DNA of 64,000 nucleotides from Rhynchopus sp. YZ270_cl-10. Taxonomy: Eukaryota; Euglenozoa; Diplonemea; Diplonemida; Diplonemidae. How positions within the stretch are numbered: the first letter of the stretch is position 1; the number at the start of each line of letters is the position of its first letter. Shown here one piece after another: positions 62,886-64,000 of this stretch. The stretch is from positions 310,001 through 374,000 of the forward strand of contig OZ037877.1 of NCBI GenBank assembly GCA_964035575.1. The letters run 5' to 3'. The translations under genes and the position numbers were made by a program. Under the pieces are notes generated by a model that saw nothing but the letters and a program-made list of their open reading frames with translations, was not told the DNA's origin and ran no database searches.

Positions 62886-63372
62886 TGGGAAATAAAAGAA
62901 ACACGCACAATGGGAAATACCAAAAATAAGATCATAGTGAACGAGAGAAATGCGTTTTGCTCCACATATTTTTTTGAAAAGCATGCAAGGGAGAGAGAGG
63001 AGAGGAAAAAGAGAGACAAATCATAGCAAATGAATACCACCCCCTTTTTTTTCTTTTTTGACACACTACTTTGTGAACAAAAAAAGTGTCACGTCGTTCA
63101 CTCCACCCAACGCTCCGCTACATCACCACCCCTACAGGTGTGAGGTAGTCTGTGAAGCGTCAACCCTTCTTTATTAACTACAAGAAGGGGGTAAGGCTAT
63201 ACACTGTGCAAGCACAAAAAAGTGAAGTTGAACAAAAATAAATAATAATCTGGTGCTCCGGGAGGGGTCGATATTGACAGGTCGCTGACAGGTCGTTGGC
63301 CGACTTCCGAAAAGCACCACAATCCAAAAACAATTGAACATCGATGAACCAAAGTCCATCAGAATCGTAGTA

Positions 63373-63567
63373 CCGCTTTCATAAAAAAATGTTCGACCGT
63401 AAAAAAAAAAGGTCGAACTTCCAGAAAAATATCTCCTGAAAAATGTCGAACATTGTTACGGTCTAACATCACTGTAAATGTTCTACTGTAAAAAAAGGCC
63501 GAACTTACAGAAAAATCTTGAAAAGGTCGAACATTAGTACGGTCGATATTTTTTTTCACGAATCCGG
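63373..63567. mobile_element. 195-bp MITE, TA target site
   Basis: Ends CCGctTTCaTgAAAAAAAT-like and complement (imperfect) between TA dinucleotides. Several AATGTTCGACCGTAA/AAGGTCGAAC units lie inside, as in the 99-bp MITE. Confidence 0.75.
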
Positions 63568-63614
63568 TAGTGTCATTTCATCGTACGTAAGTGCGAAAGC
63601 ACAGTTAAAACAAA

Positions 63615-63662
63615 GAAAAGTTTATAAGATGATCCTAAGCCTCTCGTGCTTAGTCACCTTAA
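63615..63662 (+). repeat. F2 repeat (near-consensus copy)
   Basis: AAAAGTTTATAAGATGATCC, then TAAGCCTCTCGTGCTTAGTC and ACCTTA. Almost identical to 8391-8432, 55 kb away. Confidence 0.85.
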
Positions 63663-64000
63663 TCAAAACGTGTTGAGGAGGAACCGATAAAGGGGGTTAT
63701 TTGAGTAAGCGACACACAATGGGTAGCATAACAACTAAAACGTAAGCTACCACATTGTTCGCCAAAGCAAAAAAAAACCTCCTTTAAAACCTATGTGATA
63801 ACAACAACTGCGGGAGAGGAGAGTTTAGTGGCTCGCTAAAGAATCATGAAGCAGGGAAAGAAGAAGAAAAAAAAAATACAAAGAAGACGCAAGTTTGTAA
63901 ACGATGAATCAAGGCTGTCCCCCCCCCAACCTAGACCCATCCTTTTTGGTTAGTGTACTTAGATAGTTACCGCACGTCGCTTTCAAAAAAATAATACAAA

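Larger units (their letters stand above)
60634..64000. other. Right-end spacer with MITEs and interspersed repeats
   Basis: Holds two F1 copies, two small TA-flanked MITEs, F3, F4 and F2 copies, and a GC palindrome pair around 62209-62320 (CAGGGTTTCGCCCCGG, then CGCCCCGGGGCGAACGCCCTG). One plus-strand open stretch (61753-62280) has no recognisable features and I do not call it a gene. Confidence 0.6.

Overview
The window is nuclear DNA of a unicellular eukaryote that I cannot place in a lineage. Evidence: short spliceosomal introns (50-250 nt, 5' sites mostly GTATGN, 3' sites CAG), eukaryote-type proteins (gephyrin-like MogA-MoeA fusion, PPR protein, TMC channel-like protein, TMEM209-like nuclear-envelope protein, WD40 protein, TPR-DnaJ protein, CUB/EGF-like surface proteins), standard code, AT-rich spacers full of homopolymers and microsatellites, and many small interspersed repeats.

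Layout. 0-38 kb is gene-bearing. All twelve genes I can support lie on the minus strand: gephyrin-like (117-1865), PPR (2558-3736), HDHD3-like HAD hydrolase (7472-8320), TMEM209-like in six exons (9914-12387), an unrecognised 535-aa protein (13646-15253), TMC-like in four exons (16469-19017), WD40 (19402-20532), two paralogous single-pass surface proteins (21064-24876 and 25892-28492), TPR-J protein (28915-30876), a coiled-coil protein in two exons (31724-33435) and an unrecognised Ser-rich protein (35670-37619). A 3.0-kb transposon-like element (4082-7120) lies between the PPR and HAD genes. 38.6-60.6 kb is almost wholly mobile DNA: a 5-bp-TSD element holding a CAC-ended element, a 4.9-kb CAC-ended element, and an 8.1-kb stack of elements nested at least three deep that holds a nearly identical, inverted copy of the 4.9-kb element. 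60.6-64 kb is spacer with MITEs and small repeats.

The most unusual signal is in the mobile DNA. Several elements have different terminal inverted repeats, each followed by an array of its own short (often palindromic) motif, yet carry homologous internal modules. The same cargo appears to have been re-wrapped in different transposon ends. A second signal is a set of related ~45-120-bp interspersed repeats (called F2, F3 and F4 here) that are all in one orientation, opposite to every gene. A third is a pair of ~110-nt sequences whose closing stems differ by compensating base pairs, suggesting a structured RNA or foldback element.

How the genes relate: I see no pathway cluster. The two surface-protein genes are a tandem duplication that kept nearly identical C-terminal halves and flanks but carry different N-terminal ectodomains. 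Splice joins for three genes were worked out by hand from GT-AG sites and frame continuity. Protein-family calls rest on remembered motifs, not database searches.
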